Shown piece after piece: positions 61,901 to 64,000 of a DNA stretch of 64,000 nt. The stretch is taken from positions 1 through 64,000 of the forward strand of contig CAZSSA010000001.1 in the NCBI GenBank assembly GCA_964609375.1, read 5' to 3'. The notes under the pieces were generated by a model. That model ran no database searches and was not told the DNA's origin. It saw only the letters and a list, made by a program, of their open reading frames with translations. A program made the translations under genes and the position numbers. How positions within the stretch are numbered: the stretch's first letter is position 1; each line of letters begins with the position of its first letter. The DNA comes from CAZDUS01 sp964609375. GTDB lineage: Bacteria > Verrucomicrobiota > Kiritimatiellia > CAIKKV01 > CAITUY01.

Positions 61901-64000
61901 GTACCAACCGACCCCTCATCCTCGCCAACCTCGGCAACACCAACATGGTTGCCTCCATCAGCCTCATCCCGCCCGGCTACTCCAACACCTTCGACGGCAC
62001 CGTCACCGGATGGACCTCCTCCGGCACCGGAAATCTCTGGAACCTCTCCACCAACCGCTCCGCCTCCCCCCCCACCTCCTGGTACAATGGCGACTCCTCC
62101 CTCGGCCTCTACACCAGCAACATGCACGCCTGCCTCGACACTCCTCCACTCTACCTCGGCTCCAACTCCTGGATGTCATTCACCCACTGGATCAACTCCG
62201 AACTCGATACCCGATATTGGATCGGCTGGCGCCCCATGCACGCCTGGGATGGCGGCATCATCGAAATATCCACCAACAGCGGACGCTCCTTTCACCAAAT
62301 CACTCCCGTCGGCGGCTATCCCTACTCCATCTCCGGCTGGGAGGAGTCCCCCTGGCCCGATGAAACACCCTGCTTCGCCGGCGACGGCATCTGGCGCCAG
62401 ACCACCGTTGATCTCTCCCCCTTCGCCAACCACCTTGTCATCATCCGTTTCCATTTCGGATCCGATTCAAACACAGAAAGAGAAGGCTGGTACATTGACA
62501 ACCTCGTTATCTCCCCCACCCCCGCCGTCGAACCCTGGCTCACATGGAGCACAACCAATCTGACCATTCCGCCCGCCTCCACCTCCACCGTTAACGTCAC
62601 CTTCACCAGTGGGTCCATCCCCACCGGCGACCGCGAAGCGGCACTCCTCGTCGCCTGTAATGACCCCACCGTACCCCTGACCCTCATTCCCCAATACATG
62701 CGGGTCCGGTCCCACCCCATCCTCTCCTGGCTGGGCGCTTCCCAAACCTCAACCAATGGCGAAGGATGGGTAACCCTCTCCAACACCATCTATGATGCCG
62801 ATGGTGAACTCTGCAGCCTCGATCTCAACTGGACCACCAATGGCACCACATGGGCCAGCGCCTGGATACGCGCCGCCACCGCCGCCGCGGGAGCACCCTC
62901 TTCCCATTTTGCATCCACCCCCCAAGTCGACAACATCACAACCACCAATACTTCCTCCCCCTTCACCAACTCACTAGCCACCTCATGGGACACCTCCCCC
63001 TCCGGAAACAACCTCGGATACTCAACCTCCACACGCATGCGCGCCCGCCTGTGGGACGGCCTGCTCTGGAGCCAATGGACCACCAGCCAACCCTTTACCG
63101 TCGATAACATCCCTCCTCCCCCCCCTGTCCGCTTCACCAACATGACCCACGCCATCAACACCTGGTCAACCAATCCCGTCATGACACTGGTCTGGCGCCG
63201 CATCACTGAACCCGGCCTCGCCGGCTATTCGTTCAGCGTCTGGACTAACACCCCCGGCGATGCCTTCACCTTTCCCTCCTCAGGCACCTCCGTCAACACC
63301 CCACCCCTCACCGACAGCCCCACCTGGTGGGCATCCGTCCAATCCCGCGACACCTACGGCAACCTCAGTTCCATGCTCACCCTCGGCCCCTTCAAAATCG
63401 ATACCTCCCCTCCCTCTCCCTCCGGAGCCACCCTCACCCTCTCCCTCGACTCCTTCGGCTCCTACCTCATTGGCACCACCAACATCACCGCCTCATGGAC
63501 CGGCTTCACCGACGCCGGTTCCGGCATCGCCTGCTACTTTTGCGCCCTCACCAACCGCTCGCCATCCACCAAGGGCCAAGTCACCCTTACCCCGTCCGCC
63601 ACCCTAACCGGCCTCCTCCTTGACGCCACCAACACCTTCAACGTCTGGGCCATGGACAACGCCGGCCTCGTCGGTCCCGCCGCCAGCACCTCATTCCTCG
63701 CCCTCAGCGCCAGCGGCGATTGGGATCACGATGGCATGATCAACTCCGCCGAAAACACCGCTGGCACCGACCCCGCTCACGCCGCCAGCCTGTTCCTCCT
63801 CGACCTTCAGACACCCCGCACCAATGGCATCATGATCCTCCGCTGGCCCTCATCCACCAATCGACTTTACACCCTCTCCCACAGTGATACCCTACTCCCG
63901 CCCGGAACAAATTGGGCAACCATGACAAACTGGACAAGAGTCCCCGGCGTTGAGGGCAGCATGTCCTGCACCGATCAGGTACAGAACATCCCTGTCCGCT
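58954..64000 (+). CDS. giant secreted subtilisin-like serine protease (S8), 3' end outside the window
   Basis: Open for at least 1682 codons and continuing past the window. GTG 58954 starts a signal peptide (NKRLLWIVTGLTLWLIIG), then a Pro/Ala/Ser-rich linker (about 27-88) and a propeptide-like region. The peptidase (about 225-520) has the full triad: Asp267 in GVIDSGVD, His321 in SHGTHVAG, Ser484 in NGTSMATPHVSG, and oxyanion Asn417 in AAAGNAAN. Beyond it are InlB-repeat-like segments, a Ca-binding DADNDGMDDWWEYHYFGST near 815, a jelly-roll/MAM-like region (about 1010-1190), fibronectin-like segments, and a second DWDHDGMINSAENTAGTDP near 1590. The region is extremely C-rich, creating many antisense and off-frame shadows. 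The GTG lacks a clear ribosome-binding site; a TTG at 58879 is the only earlier option. Probably an extracellular or surface protease. Confidence 0.85.
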   Translation, partial: MNKRLLWIVTGLTLWLIIGPQNPLSRGSRPATAPTASPANPQALLPPPLGISTAPPTPAIPPQHTSSPLPSPPARLPPPDPAAQGITLASSSYPVMSSSNLSCITKIVRTDFKYPLLRIVEWHRQDKPTTPVVVMSRDIMVADHVIIRTRPNITAANLQALCTRHHISIRKTLRLPGYYLLATTTTTPDSIPRLIASLSSETNSILFAEPDHILHTTQTFPNDTSFPTLWGLHNTGQSGGIADADIDAPETWDITTGSPSVIVGVIDSGVDITHPDLASNIWVNPLEKLNGIDDDGNGYIDDINGWDFLSEDNNPADANSHGTHVAGTIAAIGNNSLGIAGITWQCRIMPLRFLDANGSGSTSDALDALHYANDMRRRGVNIRLTSNSWGGGGDQALSSAIRESGDAGLLFIAAAGNAANNNDYTPFLPANYPWSNIIAVASTDRRDALSSFSNYGVTSVDLAAPGSEIYSTIPGGYGLKNGTSMATPHVSGVAALLWSEWPDADWTEIRNAILNSVDHIPSLTGKTVTGGRLNAYKTLVNAFHIAHTPQPYDVNSGTPYPITASLTPSCLADTNQLWIFWNTDGSTNFTSAPLSRIGTNLYQGDIPSQPEWTTINYWLKAGSTVGTTSTHPTNAPTTVHHFTIMPSINLTVSGSPGSHGSVTPAYGTHTSPSGLVISASASLHSIPENNARWACLGWTGSGGTPSSGTSNSFTFVLTEPSSINWLWSHEFALSQNSSLPDVQFTTTWWTASTTGVTFTATTTLSLNGTNYIFAHWLLDGNRQPDPFQPAVNPVSTIPMTQPHQATAIYLPDHLDADNDGMDDWWEYHYFGSTNTAPDSDNDNDTFSNLDEFLDRTSPHDRADFPTPPVLEHTPLPDPQDHPAPFPVQATITDNYSIANVTLQWSKSGDPTQSSAMLTTATPGLYLSALPPPGTNGDVFTYRILARDPLGLVATNGPYTVHVTYPFLHISPPSLHQIVHPLSSTNRPLILANLGNTNMVASISLIPPGYSNTFDGTVTGWTSSGTGNLWNLSTNRSASPPTSWYNGDSSLGLYTSNMHACLDTPPLYLGSNSWMSFTHWINSELDTRYWIGWRPMHAWDGGIIEISTNSGRSFHQITPVGGYPYSISGWEESPWPDETPCFAGDGIWRQTTVDLSPFANHLVIIRFHFGSDSNTEREGWYIDNLVISPTPAVEPWLTWSTTNLTIPPASTSTVNVTFTSGSIPTGDREAALLVACNDPTVPLTLIPQYMRVRSHPILSWLGASQTSTNGEGWVTLSNTIYDADGELCSLDLNWTTNGTTWASAWIRAATAAAGAPSSHFASTPQVDNITTTNTSSPFTNSLATSWDTSPSGNNLGYSTSTRMRARLWDGLLWSQWTTSQPFTVDNIPPPPPVRFTNMTHAINTWSTNPVMTLVWRRITEPGLAGYSFSVWTNTPGDAFTFPSSGTSVNTPPLTDSPTWWASVQSRDTYGNLSSMLTLGPFKIDTSPPSPSGATLTLSLDSFGSYLIGTTNITASWTGFTDAGSGIACYFCALTNRSPSTKGQVTLTPSATLTGLLLDATNTFNVWAMDNAGLVGPAASTSFLALSASGDWDHDGMINSAENTAGTDPAHAASLFLLDLQTPRTNGIMILRWPSSTNRLYTLSHSDTLLPPGTNWATMTNWTRVPGVEGSMSCTDQVQNIPVR

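Noticed and set aside
61662..62563. Long + and - frames inside the subtilase gene, Pro/Ser/His-rich or Gly/Val-rich
   Set aside because: They are shadows of the C-rich, repetitive third-position composition of the protease gene, which is open and motif-bearing in one frame throughout.
1..64000. CRISPR arrays, insertion sequences, prophage or integron features
   Set aside because: No regularly spaced repeats, transposase/integrase-like proteins or att-like duplications near the tRNA genes were found. Gene order is conserved core chromosome throughout.

Overview
The window comes from a bacterial chromosome, not from a mobile element. Moderately high G+C, an McsA-McsB-ClpC protein-arginine-phosphorylation module, secreted proteins with a 'DxDxDGM...E...GTxP' C-terminal pattern, and a ribosomal super-operon lacking rpmD (L30) together suggest the PVC superphylum, most likely a Kiritimatiellota/Verrucomicrobiota-type anaerobe. 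That placement is inference from gene content; there is no rRNA gene here to confirm it. The + strand is visibly C-rich and G-poor across the window, and nearly all housekeeping genes lie on the minus strand. This fits minus being the leading strand, with the fork moving from high to low coordinates.

Layout. (1) 1-6.9 kb: tRNA-Pro, an orphan hybrid histidine kinase, an aldose-1-epimerase-like protein, pgsA-der on +, and ettA convergent with der. (2) 6.9-11 kb, minus: ffh, rpsP-khpA-trmD-rplS-rnhB-yraN, a translation/SRP cluster without rimM. (3) 11-15.2 kb, minus: mcsA-mcsB-clpC, with no ctsR gene or CtsR box seen. (4) 15.4-16.9 kb, +: a secreted protein of unknown function with a near-consensus promoter and a perfect bidirectional terminator. 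(5) 17-23.9 kb, minus: a one-carbon cluster transcribed as homocysteine methyltransferase, AcsE/MtgA-like pterin methyltransferase, fhs, metF-like, folD, and a stand-alone AICAR transformylase. A PocR-domain AraC regulator is divergent from it across a short intergenic region carrying a 21-bp-spaced direct repeat. (6) 25.4-56.9 kb, minus: an almost continuous array from tRNA-Thr-tuf-rpmG-tRNA-Trp-secE-nusG through L11/L10-rpoBC, str, S10, spc and alpha operons to rplQ, closed by a terminator. A gene for an envelope-type coiled-coil protein sits between rpsS and rplV. (7) 57-64 kb: an orphan NarL-type response regulator (+), a zinc-type substrate-binding protein (-), and the 5' 5 kb of a giant secreted subtilisin-like protease (+) that runs off the window.

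How the parts work together. Most of the window is the transcription/translation core: RNA polymerase, ribosomal proteins, EF-Tu, EF-G, SRP and Sec components. The most biology-rich unit is the one-carbon cluster. It can carry carbon between methyl-THF, methylene-THF, formyl-THF and formate, and links it to homocysteine methylation and purine synthesis, under a regulator whose sensory domain resembles PocR. No corrinoid protein or corrinoid-activation gene is visible beside it. The best candidates for undescribed biology are this regulated C1 module and the coiled-coil protein embedded in the S10 operon.
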